A stretch of DNA of 64,000 nucleotides, from assembly GCF_007993865.1 (NCBI RefSeq), contig NZ_VIUH01000002.1:62001-126000 (forward strand), written 5' to 3'. Below, in pieces: positions 16,464 to 27,281 of this stretch (position 1 is the first letter of the stretch; every line of letters begins with the position of its first letter). The notes beneath the pieces are model-generated. The model was not told the DNA's origin. It saw nothing but the letters and a program-made list of their open reading frames with translations, and made no database searches. Origin of the DNA: Pseudomonas sp. SJZ079 (GTDB taxonomy: Bacteria > Pseudomonadota > Gammaproteobacteria > Pseudomonadales > Pseudomonadaceae). Position numbers and translations under genes: made by a program.

Positions 16464-17216
16464 TCAGGGGCGCACTTTGCTTTGGCGCTGACGCAGAGCC
16501 TCGAACAAGCAGACCCCGGTGGCCACCGAGACATTGAGGCTGCTGACGCTGCCGGCCATTGGCAGCTTGACCAGATAATCGCAGTGCTCGCGCGTCAGTC
16601 GGCGCATGCCTTTGCCTTCGGCGCCCATGATCAGCACCGTCGGCCCGGTCAGGTCCTGCTGATACAGTTCCAGCTCAGCCTCGCCCGCCGTGCCGACCAC
16701 CCACAGGCCACGCTGCTGGAGTTTCTCCAGGCTGCGCGCCAGGTTAGTCACCGCCACCAACGGTATGACTTCGGCCGCTCCGCAGGCGACCTTGCGCACG
16801 GTGGCATTGAGCGTGGCGGACTTGTCCTTCGGTACGATCACCGCCAGGGCCCCGGCCGCATCGGCGGTACGCAGGCAGGCGCCGAGATTGTGCGGGTCGG
16901 TCACGCCGTCCAGCACCAATAACAGCGGTGGCCCTTCGGCACGATCGAGCAGCTCTTCGAGCATCGCCTCGCCCCACACCTGGCTCGGCGTGACATCAGC
17001 CACCACGCCTTGGTGCACACCCTCGGTCCAGGCATCCATCTCGCGCCGCTCACATTGACCGACCGACACCCGCGCCTGCGCTGCCAACTCGACCAATGTT
17101 TGCACCCGCGGATCATTACGCCCCTCGGCCAGCCATACCTGTTTTACCCGCTTCGGATGGTGACGCAACAGCGCCTCTACGGCATGCAGGCCATAGATTT
17201 TTTCCAACTGACTCAT
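16464..17216 (-). CDS. rlmB: 23S rRNA (guanosine-2251-2'-O)-methyltransferase RlmB
   Basis: A SpoU-class (SPOUT) methyltransferase of 250 residues that modifies G2251 in the 23S peptidyl-transferase P loop. An N-terminal L30e-like RNA-binding domain (4-75: YGLHAVEALLRHHPKRV) precedes the knotted catalytic domain with motif 1 VTDPHNLGACLRTADAAGA, motif 2 VLIMGAEGKGM and motif 3 LPMAGSVSSLNVSVATG. The GTP-binding-like N and R residues of these motifs are present. Its ATG overlaps the rnr stop by four bases (ATGA), so the two are co-translated. Confidence 0.95.
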   Translation of the reverse strand: MSQLEKIYGLHAVEALLRHHPKRVKQVWLAEGRNDPRVQTLVELAAQARVSVGQCERREMDAWTEGVHQGVVADVTPSQVWGEAMLEELLDRAEGPPLLLVLDGVTDPHNLGACLRTADAAGALAVIVPKDKSATLNATVRKVACGAAEVIPLVAVTNLARSLEKLQQRGLWVVGTAGEAELELYQQDLTGPTVLIMGAEGKGMRRLTREHCDYLVKLPMAGSVSSLNVSVATGVCLFEALRQRQSKVRP

Positions 17217-19783
17217 GATTTCGCCTTACGTTTACGCGGACCACCCGTGCTGCCGGTAGAGGCTGAGCCGGCCTTCGCCGGCCCCTTGCGGTGCTTGCTC
17301 GGCTTGGCGTCTTTACCGGCCGGCTTAGCCGCCTCGCCCTTGCCGCCACGCCCCTTACCCTTGGACTCGGCGAGCAGCGCCTGCTTGACCTCGCGACTCT
17401 TCCTCACATCGACATTACCGTAGTGAGGATCACCCTTGGCCGCCGTGGCCTTGCCTGCACGCGCACGACCAGTCTTGGCCGCCGACTCGGCACCCCGGCC
17501 TTTGCGGCCGATCGGTGCATCGATCACGCTCTGCGCCATCTCGAAATCGATCTTGCGCTCATCCAGGTCGACGCGCATGACCTTCACTTCGACACTGTCG
17601 CCCAACCGGAAACTACGGCCACTGCGTTCGCCCGCGAGGCGGTGATGCACAGGATCGAAGTGATAGTAATCGCCCGGCAGCGCGGTGACGTGGACCAAGC
17701 CTTCGACGTAGATGTCCTTCAACTCGACGAACAGACCGAAACCGGTAACGGCAGTGATCACCCCTTGGAAGGTTTCACCGACACGATCCTTCATGAACTC
17801 GCACTTCAGCCAGTTCACCACGTCGCGAGTCGCCTCATCGGCGCGTCGCTCGGACATCGAACACTGCTCGCCGAGCTGCTCCAGCGCCGGCTCATCGTAA
17901 GGATAAATGCGTGCCTTCGGCATGATCGCGGCACCGGCGCGCTGAACATGCGGGGTGTCACGCTTGGAGCGGATCACACTGCGAATCGCCCGATGGATCA
18001 GCAAGTCCGGGTAACGCCGAATCGGCGAGGTGAAGTGGGCATAGGCTTCGTAGTTCAGACCGAAGTGGCCTTGATTGTCGGCGCTGTACACCGCCTGGCT
18101 GAGCGAGCGCAGCATTACCGTCTGAATCAGGTGGTAATCCGGACGCTCGCGAATAGTTTCCAGCAGGGCCTGGTAGTCCTTGGGCGATGGACCTTCTTTG
18201 GCTTTTCCGCGGTGCAGCGACAAACCCAATTCGGCGAGAAACGCCTTGAGCTTCTCCAGACGCTCGGGCGGCGGACCGTCGTGCACGCGATACAGCGCCG
18301 GGATCTCATGCTTCTGCATGAACGCCGCGGTGGCCACGTTGGCCGCCAGCATGCACTCCTCGATCAACTTGTGCGCATCGTTACGCTGAGTCGGTCGGAT
18401 CTCGGCGATCTTGCGATCGGCACCGAAGATGATCCGCGTTTCCTGGGTTTCGAAATCGATGGCACCGCGCTCATGTCGCGCAGACAGCAGCACCTGATAC
18501 AGCGAATAGAGCTGCTTGAGATGCGGCAACACCTCGCTGTACTCGCCGCGCAGCGCCTTGCCTTCAGTGCTCTTCGGCTGCTCGAGCATGGCGCTGACCT
18601 TGTTGTAGGTCAGTCGTGCATGGGAATGGATCACCGCCTCATAGAACTGGTAGTCGGTCATCTTGCCGGTCTTCGAGATGGTCATCTCACAGACCATGGC
18701 CAGCCTATCCACCTGCGGATTGAGCGAGCACAAGCCGTTGGACAACTCCTCCGGCAACATCGGAATGACCCGCTCGGGGAAATACACCGAGTTACCACGC
18801 ACCTGCGCCTCGTCGTCCAGGGCCGAGCCGATTTTCACGTAATGCGATACATCGGCGATGGCCACGTAGAGCTTCCAGCCGCCGGAAAACAGCCGCCAGT
18901 TGCCGCCGCTTTTCTCGCAATACACCGCATCGTCGAAGTCGCGAGCATCTTCACCATCGATGGTGACGAAGGGCAGGTGGCGCAAGTCGACGCGCTTCTC
19001 CTTGTCCTTTTCCTCGACTTCCGGCTTGAGCTTGTGTGCCTCCTTGACCACCGCCTCGGGCCACACATGCGGCAGGTCATAGCTACGCAGCGCCACGTCG
19101 ATCTCCATGCCCGGCGCCATGTAGTTGCCGACCACTTCGAGCACATCGCCCTGCGGCTGGAAGCGCGGAGTCGGCCAGTGGGTGATTTTCACCTCGACGA
19201 ACTGCCCCTGCTTGGCTCCGTTGTTGCGGCCAGGCGTCACCAGCACTTCCTGCTGGATCTTCGGGTTGTCGGCAACCACGAAGCCAATTCCGCTCTCCTC
19301 GTAATAGCGCCCGACGATGCTCTCATGACCACGGGAGATCACTTCGACAATCGCCCCCTCACGACGACCGCGCCGATCGAGGCCGGAAACGCGCGCCAAA
19401 GCCCGATCACTATCGAACACCAGACGCATCTGCGCCGGACTGAGGAACAGGTCATCACTGCCATCGTCCGGGATCAGAAAGCCAAAACCATCGCGATGAC
19501 CGCTGACGCGCCCGAGAATCAGATCGAGCTTGTCCACCGGGGCATAAGTGCCGCGCCGGGTGTAAATCAACTGACCGTCGCGCTCCATAGCGCGCAGACG
19601 GCGGCGCAGGGCTTCGATCTGTTCCTCACTGATCAAACCGAGCTCTTCGACCAACTGCTCGCGATTCGCGGCGGAACCGCGCTCGGCGAGGTGCTGCAAA
19701 ATCAGCTCGCGACTCGGGATGGGGTTTTCATATTTTTCCGCTTCACGAGCGGCCTCGGGATCGAGGGATTGCCAATCGGCCAT
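17213..19783 (-). CDS. rnr: Ribonuclease R
   Basis: A 3'-to-5' exoribonuclease of 856 residues that degrades structured RNA and acts in rRNA and tmRNA-linked decay. Order: N-terminal winged helix (about 24-85), two cold-shock domains (about 90-235), RNB catalytic domain (about 265-600), S1 domain (about 664-745) and a Lys/Arg/Ala/Gly-rich tail (from about 760). The catalytic acidic cluster is in DGEDARDFDDAVY (about 275-287). The tail is low complexity and probably binds RNA or ribosomes. It is the first gene of the rnr-rlmB pair; the start has a reasonable GGTGAA site upstream. Confidence 0.96.
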   Translation of the reverse strand: MADWQSLDPEAAREAEKYENPIPSRELILQHLAERGSAANREQLVEELGLISEEQIEALRRRLRAMERDGQLIYTRRGTYAPVDKLDLILGRVSGHRDGFGFLIPDDGSDDLFLSPAQMRLVFDSDRALARVSGLDRRGRREGAIVEVISRGHESIVGRYYEESGIGFVVADNPKIQQEVLVTPGRNNGAKQGQFVEVKITHWPTPRFQPQGDVLEVVGNYMAPGMEIDVALRSYDLPHVWPEAVVKEAHKLKPEVEEKDKEKRVDLRHLPFVTIDGEDARDFDDAVYCEKSGGNWRLFSGGWKLYVAIADVSHYVKIGSALDDEAQVRGNSVYFPERVIPMLPEELSNGLCSLNPQVDRLAMVCEMTISKTGKMTDYQFYEAVIHSHARLTYNKVSAMLEQPKSTEGKALRGEYSEVLPHLKQLYSLYQVLLSARHERGAIDFETQETRIIFGADRKIAEIRPTQRNDAHKLIEECMLAANVATAAFMQKHEIPALYRVHDGPPPERLEKLKAFLAELGLSLHRGKAKEGPSPKDYQALLETIRERPDYHLIQTVMLRSLSQAVYSADNQGHFGLNYEAYAHFTSPIRRYPDLLIHRAIRSVIRSKRDTPHVQRAGAAIMPKARIYPYDEPALEQLGEQCSMSERRADEATRDVVNWLKCEFMKDRVGETFQGVITAVTGFGLFVELKDIYVEGLVHVTALPGDYYHFDPVHHRLAGERSGRSFRLGDSVEVKVMRVDLDERKIDFEMAQSVIDAPIGRKGRGAESAAKTGRARAGKATAAKGDPHYGNVDVRKSREVKQALLAESKGKGRGGKGEAAKPAGKDAKPSKHRKGPAKAGSASTGSTGGPRKRKAKS

Positions 19784-19896
19784 TAGAGAAAGTTCACCTT
19801 TTCTATATAAAGTCGGTTTTTCATGTGCCTATTGAAGCGCGAAACCACTGCTTGGGTCAGCCCGGCACACGGAATAAAATTTTTTAACCACAGGGG

Positions 19897-19925
19897 TTTA
19901 CAAGTAAAAAGTCGATCCGTATTAT
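19897..19925 (+). promoter_or_regulatory. Sigma-70 promoter of tRNA-Leu
   Basis: TTTACA (19897-19902), a 17-base spacer and TATTAT (19920-19925), followed by the GC-rich discriminator GCGCGCC typical of stringently controlled stable-RNA promoters. The A/T-rich stretch at 19874-19888 could act as an UP element. Confidence 0.75.
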
Positions 19926-19989
19926 GCGCGCCACAACGACGGCAAACGTTGTTGTAGTTGATAGCAAACGAACATAATTTGCAATCGAC

Positions 19990-20076
19990 GCCCAGGTGGT
20001 GAAATTGGTAGACACGCCAGCTTCAGGTGCTGGTGACCTTACGGTCGTGGAAGTTCGAGTCTTCTCCTGGGCACCA
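19990..20076 (+). tRNA. tRNA-Leu (anticodon CAG)
   Basis: An 87-base class II tRNA. The acceptor stem pairs GCCCAGG (19990-19996) with CCTGGGC (20066-20072), then discriminator A and encoded CCA (20074-20076). The anticodon stem CCAGC/GCTGG encloses TTCAGGT, giving anticodon CAG for the CTG codon. A long variable arm and the GTTCGAGTC T-loop follow. It stands between rnr and the chemoreceptor gene with its own promoter and terminator. Confidence 0.98.
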
Positions 20077-20080
20077 ATTC

Positions 20081-20109
20081 AAAAAACCGAGCCAAGCGCT
20101 CGGTTTTTT
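20081..20109. terminator. Bidirectional terminator after tRNA-Leu
   Basis: AAAAAACCGAGC (20081-20092) pairs perfectly with GCTCGGTTTTTT (20098-20109) around a 5-base loop. The A run and T run let it work for the tRNA from the left and for the chemoreceptor gene from the right. Confidence 0.92.
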
Positions 20110-20214
20110 ATTGCCTGCGAATCGGGCTTTTATCACAGCGACACGCCACAGAGCGCTAACTAACACAGCGGGCTCAACGCAGACGTTGCCGCCGAGCCCG
20201 CACGCACTCAACAG

Positions 20215-22149
20215 CTAAACGCGAAACTGACCCAGACTGGCCTTTAACTGAGCAGCCAGCCCATCCAACTCCCGGCCGCTACTCGCAGTCGCCGCCACCG
20301 CCTCGGCCGCGCGCTGAGCCTCGGCATGAATCACCTCGACCCGTCCACGCACCGCTCCCGCGCCCTCAGCCTGATGGGCCGCCGCCAGAGTCGCGGTATT
20401 GATAGCCCCATGCACTTCCTCCACCGCAGCCTGAACAGACTGCTGCACCAAATCGCTTTCACGCAACGCCGCCAATCCCTGATTGGCCTGCTGCGCGGCC
20501 TGACCTATGGCGGCAACCGCCTCCCGCGCACCCTTCTGCAATGCCTCGATATGCGCCTGAATATCCCCAGTCGACTGCTGGGTCTTGCTGGCCAGCGCAC
20601 GCACCTCGTCGGCCACCACGGCAAAACCGCGGCCACTCTCGCCCGCCCGCGCCGCCTCGATGGCTGCGTTGAGCGCCAACAGGTTGGTTTGTTCGGCGAT
20701 GCCATGAATCACCGTCAGCACCACCTCGATCTGCTCACTTTGCCGCGCCAGCCGCTCAATCACCGCAGTGCCGGTTTCGACGCGCAGCACCAACTCCTCG
20801 ATTGACCCCCCCACCCGCAGCGCAATGGCCGCATTGTCTTGAGCTGCCTGACGGATAGCCGCCACCCGCTGCAAGGCCTCCTGCATGGCCTGGCTTTCCG
20901 CCTGTGCCTCGTCCGCCATCCGCGCCAAGTCCTGCAGACTGCCAGCCACTTCGTCGCGCTGGCGCCCGGCCGCAGCTTCAGCCGCCGCGCTGCGCGAAGC
21001 CAGATGAGCAATTTCATGTCCCGTGCGCACTGCCACCTCGCCTGCCTCACGCACGATAGGATGCAGCTTGGCCACGAAACGATTGACTGCCGCCGCCATG
21101 TCGCCAATTTCATCCCGGCTATCCAATTCAACCCGACGCGTCAAATCACCCTCGCCAGCCGCCCAGTCATTCAACACCGCAATCAGCGTATGCAGCTTGT
21201 TGACCACCCGCCGCCCCAACACCAGCGCCAATACCAGCAAGATACCCAAGCCGACCAGCGCCAAGCCCAGGCTGATACTCCAACGCAAGTCCGCGGCTGC
21301 GCGCTCCACCACCGCCCGGCTGCTTTGCTCCATACCGCCGGCCGCTTCGCGCGCCGCATTCAACCGCGCCGCCAAGGCCGCACTGCTGTCCGCCGCCGCC
21401 CCACTCAAACTCTCGGAGACCAACTGACCACTGCCATCGATCAACGCCGCAAAACGCTGATCCAGCGCAGCCAACTCCTCATCCACCGCGACCGTCGACA
21501 CACCCAGCAGCACCCTACCGATTTCCTCGCCCATCGGACTGATCGGCGCCTCAGCGAGATAGACACCGGCGTCCGTGGAAGCCGCCTGAAGCACCTTGGC
21601 CAGCGCACCGCGCCCCTCACCCTTGGCCTGCAGCGCCTTAACGCGCGCATCCTGGCGATTCAGGTGCCGCGTCAGACGCTTGCCCTTGGCATCGAAATAC
21701 ACGGCAAACAACACCGCCGGATTGCGATGAGCCACCCGCACCAACTCGGTCAACGCCGGCGCATCGTTATCCCAAACCGCCTTGGGCGCGACGGCCGCGA
21801 GCAGCTGCGCCAGATCGTCCGCCGAGCTCTTGAGATTAGCCTCCAGCACCCCACGCAACTGCGCCTGCTCCTCCGACAGGCGCGCCGAAAGGCCTTCCGC
21901 CAGCTGCGCCTGGGTCTGCACGGAAAGACCTTCAAGACTTCCCTGCACCTCCCGCCCGGCCGAACCCAACTCTTCTACCAGGCGCTGGGTATCGGCTCGC
22001 AACCCGGCGCTCAAGTCAGCCACCAAGGTCGCGACCGTCCCACGCGTCAATGCCACAGCAACAAGCACCTGAGCCAGCAATGCGACACCCAGCGCCAAAA
22101 AAACCGGACGCAGCAAACGGCTGCGCAACAAAGAAAGAATGGCAGACAC
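20215..22149 (-). CDS. Methyl-accepting chemotaxis protein
   Basis: A 644-residue transmembrane chemoreceptor. Transmembrane helix 1 lies at about 15-36, an extracytoplasmic ligand region at 37-288 (Ala-rich and helical, then a stretch [19 protein letters not shown] resembling a double-Cache/PAS-like strand pair), helix 2 at 290-313, a HAMP domain at 314-368 and the signalling domain to the end. The hairpin tip [21 protein letters not shown] (about 478-498) and [13 protein letters not shown] are canonical for CheA/CheW contact. No C-terminal CheR-docking pentapeptide is seen. The ligand is unknown. PAO1 lacks a gene here by my recollection, whereas other pseudomonads carry a receptor between tRNA-Leu and purA. 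Confidence 0.93.
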   Translation of the reverse strand: MSAILSLLRSRLLRPVFLALGVALLAQVLVAVALTRGTVATLVADLSAGLRADTQRLVEELGSAGREVQGSLEGLSVQTQAQLAEGLSARLSEEQAQLRGVLEANLKSSADDLAQLLAAVAPKAVWDNDAPALTELVRVAHRNPAVLFAVYFDAKGKRLTRHLNRQDARVKALQAKGEGRGALAKVLQAASTDAGVYLAEAPISPMGEEIGRVLLGVSTVAVDEELAALDQRFAALIDGSGQLVSESLSGAAADSSAALAARLNAAREAAGGMEQSSRAVVERAAADLRWSISLGLALVGLGILLVLALVLGRRVVNKLHTLIAVLNDWAAGEGDLTRRVELDSRDEIGDMAAAVNRFVAKLHPIVREAGEVAVRTGHEIAHLASRSAAAEAAAGRQRDEVAGSLQDLARMADEAQAESQAMQEALQRVAAIRQAAQDNAAIALRVGGSIEELVLRVETGTAVIERLARQSEQIEVVLTVIHGIAEQTNLLALNAAIEAARAGESGRGFAVVADEVRALASKTQQSTGDIQAHIEALQKGAREAVAAIGQAAQQANQGLAALRESDLVQQSVQAAVEEVHGAINTATLAAAHQAEGAGAVRGRVEVIHAEAQRAAEAVAATASSGRELDGLAAQLKASLGQFRV

Positions 22150-22240
22150 AGCGAATACTCCTAACGACCGTATGAGCTATAACGGCGGACTCAAGAATTT
22201 ATTAAGCCCCACCCCACAACGAATGGCGTGCCGCTGCCAG

Positions 22241-22276
22241 AAAACGACAAAGGGTCGCTCATGGCGACCCTTTGTC
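22241..22276 (-). terminator. Terminator downstream of purA
   Basis: A perfect 13-bp stem, 22246-22258 with 22264-22276 (GACAAAGGGTCGC), loop of 5, followed on the minus strand by GTTTTC. It lies 18 bases past the purA stop and ends the hisZ-purA transcript before the chemoreceptor gene. Confidence 0.9.
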
Positions 22277-22293
22277 ATACATCCCGCTATCGA

Positions 22294-23643
<1,350 letters not shown>

Positions 23644-24831
23644 TCAGGACGCCAGCGGCGCCACCTGCCAACGACCATCGCTCAACAGCAACTGGCGATC
23701 ACAGCCCGCCTCATGCGCATCGGCCAACGCCTGTCCTGGCAACGCCTGGACAACCCGCGAGCCTTCGCCGCGCAGCCGCTGCACCGCCTGCCACAGATAG
23801 ACATCATGATTGTCCGGCGCCCAGATGCCAGCCGACGGCTCAACCAACTGCATCCGCCCCAGACTGACCAGGGTTTTCAGATCGGTAGAAAAACCCGTCG
23901 CTGGACGTGCGCGGCCGAAATCGGCACCGATGTCATCATAACGACCGCCCTGGGCAATCGACTGACCGACACTCGGCACGAACGCCGCGAATACCACACC
24001 CGTGTGATAGTGATAGCCGCGTAACTCGCCCAGATCAAAGTACAGCGGCAACTCGGGGTAACGCAGACTCAATGCATCGGCAATCGCCAGCAATTCATCC
24101 AGCGCGGCATGCACGTCATCTGGCGCCTCGACCAGACAGGCCTGCGCTAGATCCAGCACTTCACGGCCACCACAGAGTTCGGCCAAGGCGCGCAGCATCT
24201 TGCTCAACGACGCTGGCAGCGACTCGGTCAGCGCCGCGATCTCATCCATGGCCTTGCGCTGCAGCGCATCGAACAACTGCTGCTCGACCTCATCGGACAA
24301 ACCGGCCTCACGCGCCAGGCCACGGTAGATACCCACATGCCCGAGATCCATATGCACGTCCGGCACTATCGCCAGCTCGAGCATATCCACCAGCAGACTG
24401 ATGACCTCGACATCGCTGGCCGGGCTGGCATCACCATACAGTTCGGCGCCCAGCTGAATAGGGCTGCGCGAGGTGGTCAGCGCGCGCGGCTGAGCGTGCA
24501 GTACGCTCCCGGCATAGCACAACCGGCTCGGCCCTTCGCGGCGCAAGGTATGCGCATCGATACGTGCCACCTGCGGTGTGATGTCCGCGCGAAAGCCCAT
24601 TTGCCGGCCGGACAGCGGATCGGTCACCTTGAAGGTGCGCAGATCCAAATCCCGCCCCGCACCAGTCAGCAGCGATTCCAGGTATTCGATGTGCGGCGTC
24701 ACCACGAACTCATAGCCCCAGCGCTGGAATAGATCCAGCATCTGGCGGCGCGCCACTTCGATGCGCGCCGCTTCCGGCGGCAGTACTTCTTCGATGCCAT
24801 CTGGCAGTAGCCAGCGGTCTACCGTTGCCAT
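23644..24831 (-). CDS. hisZ: ATP phosphoribosyltransferase regulatory subunit HisZ
   Basis: A 395-residue HisRS paralogue with no tRNA synthetase activity; it partners the short HisG catalytic subunit to form the first enzyme of histidine synthesis and carries the histidine-feedback site. [19 protein letters not shown] (7-25) opens the class II synthetase-like fold; motif 2 lies at [13 protein letters not shown], and [21 protein letters not shown] is the HisZ version of the HisRS C-terminal motif. The anticodon-binding domain of real HisRS is missing. Presence of hisZ implies a short-form HisG elsewhere in the genome. Confidence 0.94.
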   Translation of the reverse strand: MATVDRWLLPDGIEEVLPPEAARIEVARRQMLDLFQRWGYEFVVTPHIEYLESLLTGAGRDLDLRTFKVTDPLSGRQMGFRADITPQVARIDAHTLRREGPSRLCYAGSVLHAQPRALTTSRSPIQLGAELYGDASPASDVEVISLLVDMLELAIVPDVHMDLGHVGIYRGLAREAGLSDEVEQQLFDALQRKAMDEIAALTESLPASLSKMLRALAELCGGREVLDLAQACLVEAPDDVHAALDELLAIADALSLRYPELPLYFDLGELRGYHYHTGVVFAAFVPSVGQSIAQGGRYDDIGADFGRARPATGFSTDLKTLVSLGRMQLVEPSAGIWAPDNHDVYLWQAVQRLRGEGSRVVQALPGQALADAHEAGCDRQLLLSDGRWQVAPLAS

Positions 24832-24868
24832 TTAGCCATTCCCCTCTTGATCCGGGCGGCACAAGCCA

Positions 24869-25054
24869 TCAGTGAAGCAGATAAAGGAGGGCTGTACCCA
24901 GCAGCATGCTGGCCAGCCCCATCAGACGTAGCTGTCGATCCGACAGCCGTACCAGCTGTTCGATCACCCCGCGCCAACGGCGCGGGTAGAGAAAGGGCAG
25001 GATGCCTTCCAGCACCAGCAGCAAACAAATCGCAATGCTCAGTTCCTGCCACAT
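24869..25054 (-). CDS. DUF2065 small membrane protein
   Basis: 61 residues with two hydrophobic segments (about 5-22 and 43-60) separated by a basic loop containing YPRRWRGVIEQL. It matches the DUF2065 family found between hflC and hisZ in many gammaproteobacteria (PA4940); the function is unknown, though position suggests a link to the HflKC membrane complex. The ATG at 25054 is chosen over a GTG three codons earlier. The hflC-side terminator hairpin ends only about 15 bases upstream of this start codon. Confidence 0.85.
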   Translation of the reverse strand: MWQELSIAICLLLVLEGILPFLYPRRWRGVIEQLVRLSDRQLRLMGLASMLLGTALLYLLH

Positions 25055-25069
25055 GATTCCCACAGACGC

Positions 25070-25093
25070 AAAAAAGCCGGGATTTTCCCGGCT
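25070..25093 (-). terminator. Terminator (or attenuator) between hflC and DUF2065 gene
   Basis: On the minus strand an AGCCGGGA/TCCCGGCT 8-bp stem (25086-25093 with 25075-25082) with a 3-base loop is followed by six Ts (25075-25070). It is a classic intrinsic terminator inside what is usually drawn as one operon, with almost no room for a promoter before the next gene. Confidence 0.88.
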
Positions 25094-25160
25094 GCCGCAT
25101 CATACCACGTTTTCTGCGCCGGTCACCCCGGCGGACGGCTAGCGTCCGCCGGGACTCGGC

Positions 25161-26030
25161 TCAAGGTTTGGACTTTTCCAGATAGCGGAAGAAGTCACTA
25201 TTGGGGTCGAGTACCAGCACATCGCTCTTGTCCGCGAAGCTTTCGCGATAAGCCCTCAGGCTGCGATAGAAGGAGTAAAACTCCTGATCCTGGCCATAAG
25301 CCCCGGCGTAAATCGCCGCGGCTCGAGCATCGCCCTCACCACGCAGCTCTTCGGCCTGGCGATACGCCTCGGCCAACAGCACGCGCCGCTGACGATCCGC
25401 ATCGGCGCGAATCCCCTCGGCCAGCTCCCTACCCTTGGCCCGATGCTCACGCGCCTCGCGCTCGCGCTCAGAACCCATACGGTCGAAGACGCTGCGATTG
25501 ACTTCTTTCGGTAGATCGATGCCCTTGACCCGCACATCCATCACCTCGATACCCAACTCCTGCTGGGCAGCACGGTTCAGCGAAGCCGTCACGTCCGCCA
25601 TCAAGGCATCGCGTTCACCGGACACCGACTCATGCAAGGTGCGCTTACCGAACTGGTCACGCAGTGAAGCTTCCAGCCGGCGCGCCAAGCGCTCGTCGGC
25701 AATCTGCTTGATCCCAGAGGTCGCGGTGTAATAGCTCTCGGCATCCTTGACCCGCCATTTGGCGAACGCGTCGACCATCAACGCCTTCTTCTCCAAGGTC
25801 AGGAAGCGTGAACTGGACGCATCGAGCGTCAGCAGACGCCCGTCGAACTTGCGCACCTGGTTCACGTACGGAATTTTTACATGCAGACCCGGCTGCACGT
25901 CCGGCTCGACGATACGACCGAACTGCAACAATACCGCGCGCTCGGTTTGCGCCACGATATAAAAGCTGTTCCAGGCGACCAGCGCCAGTACCACGCCAAC
26001 TATCAGGGCGATCAGCGATTTATTGCTCAT
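25161..26030 (-). CDS. hflC: HflC, SPFH-domain modulator of FtsH protease
   Basis: A 289-residue inner-membrane protein with one N-terminal transmembrane helix (about 5-24) and a periplasmic SPFH/band-7 domain. With HflK it forms a large cage around the FtsH protease and limits its access to membrane substrates. Family features: VAQTERAVLLQFGRIV (27-42), the RVKGIDLPKEV strand and a long alanine- and glutamate-rich helix EREAREHRAKGRELAEGIRA. The ATG overlaps the hflK stop (TGATG), giving translational coupling. The T-rich terminator lies about 70 bases downstream. Confidence 0.96.
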   Translation of the reverse strand: MSNKSLIALIVGVVLALVAWNSFYIVAQTERAVLLQFGRIVEPDVQPGLHVKIPYVNQVRKFDGRLLTLDASSSRFLTLEKKALMVDAFAKWRVKDAESYYTATSGIKQIADERLARRLEASLRDQFGKRTLHESVSGERDALMADVTASLNRAAQQELGIEVMDVRVKGIDLPKEVNRSVFDRMGSEREREAREHRAKGRELAEGIRADADRQRRVLLAEAYRQAEELRGEGDARAAAIYAGAYGQDQEFYSFYRSLRAYRESFADKSDVLVLDPNSDFFRYLEKSKP

Positions 26031-27184
26031 CAGCGGCTCTCCCTAGAACGCAGCCCAGGCTGCCGTGAATCACTGCTCACCCGTGCCCCCAGATCGCTGG
26101 CACCAGCACCAGTAACTGCACCGGAGCCAGTACTGCTGCGGCCGTCGATCATTTTGTCCAGCGGCAGATAGAGCAAATTGTTCTGCCCTTTCTCGCCAGT
26201 CACCAACACCTTGCTGGTATTGCTCATCAGCTCCTGCATGGTGTCCAGATACAGGCGCTCACGCGTCACTTCCGGCGCCTTGCGGTACTCGGTCACCAGC
26301 GCGGTGAAACGATCCGCCTCACCCTGGGCACGCGAAACCACTTCATCGCGATAACCGCTGGCATCCTCGAGCAAGCGCTGAGCCTGACCGCGCGCCTCAG
26401 GCACCACACCGTTGGCGTAGGTTTCAGCCTGATTCCTCTCACGCTGCTCGTCTTCACGGGCACGAATCACGTCATCGAAGGCCTCTTGCACTTCGCGCGG
26501 CGCAGCCGCACTTTGCAAGTTCACCTGAGTCACGGCGATGCCGGTGCGGTAGGTATCGAGGAAGCGCTGCAAGCGCTCTTTGACTTCACTGGCCATCAAC
26601 TCACGACCCTCGGTCAATACCTGATCCATCTCGGTGGAACCCACCACATGGCGCACGGCACTGTCGGTCGCATGCTGCAAACTCATCTCTGGCTGGTCAA
26701 CGTTAAGCACGAAATCCTGCAAGTTGCTGATTTTGTACTGCACGGTCAGCGGCACTTCGATGATGTTCTCGTCCTCGGTGAGCATCTGCCCTTGCTTGCT
26801 GTAGGCGCGCTCGCGGGTGACGTTCTCCTGGAATTTACGATCGATCGGCGGGAAGTAGATATTCAGACCCGGGCCGACGGTTTCGTAGTACTTACCGAAA
26901 CGCAGCACCACGGCCTGCTCCTGCTCATCGACCACATAGATCGCGCTATACAGCCATATGGCGGCCAGCAAGCCCAGGCCAACGAATAGCAAGCCGAAAC
27001 CACCACCCTTACCGGCGCCATCGTCATTGCCACGTTTCTTACTGCCACCGAACAGCCCATTCAGGCTTTCCTGCAGCTTGCGGAAGGCCTCGTCGAGATC
27101 CGGTGGCCCCTTGCGATCGCCGCCACGGCGCCCACCCCAAGGATCCTGATTGTTCGAGTTGCCACCCGGCTCATTCCAAGCCAT
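26030..27184 (-). CDS. hflK: HflK, SPFH-domain modulator of FtsH protease
   Basis: 384 residues. A Gly/Asn/Pro-rich cytoplasmic N-terminus (MAWNEPGGNSNNQDPWGG) precedes a transmembrane helix at about 60-80, then the SPFH domain (YVVDEQEQAVVLRFGKYYET), a coiled-coil region and the C-terminal LYLDTMQELMSNTSKVLV. It partners HflC around FtsH. The start at 27184 has GGAGA seven bases upstream; the frame extends eleven codons further but without conserved sequence. It lies 97 bases after hflX. Confidence 0.96.
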   Translation of the reverse strand: MAWNEPGGNSNNQDPWGGRRGGDRKGPPDLDEAFRKLQESLNGLFGGSKKRGNDDGAGKGGGFGLLFVGLGLLAAIWLYSAIYVVDEQEQAVVLRFGKYYETVGPGLNIYFPPIDRKFQENVTRERAYSKQGQMLTEDENIIEVPLTVQYKISNLQDFVLNVDQPEMSLQHATDSAVRHVVGSTEMDQVLTEGRELMASEVKERLQRFLDTYRTGIAVTQVNLQSAAAPREVQEAFDDVIRAREDEQRERNQAETYANGVVPEARGQAQRLLEDASGYRDEVVSRAQGEADRFTALVTEYRKAPEVTRERLYLDTMQELMSNTSKVLVTGEKGQNNLLYLPLDKMIDGRSSTGSGAVTGAGASDLGARVSSDSRQPGLRSRESR

Positions 27185-27281
27185 AGCGCTCTCCATACTG
27201 ATAAAGCAAAGACGCACCCACGGTGCGCCCGCTAATGCTACCGAATGCCCACCGTCAGCGGCAAAACCACTGCAGTAGGCT

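Noticed and set aside
17291..19786. An 831-codon open frame antisense to rnr
   Set aside because: It covers RNase R almost exactly, with no family signature; RNase R motifs on the other strand are complete.
19990..20076. tRNA-Leu as an integration (att) site
   Set aside because: No second copy of the tRNA 3' end and no integrase are visible in the window.
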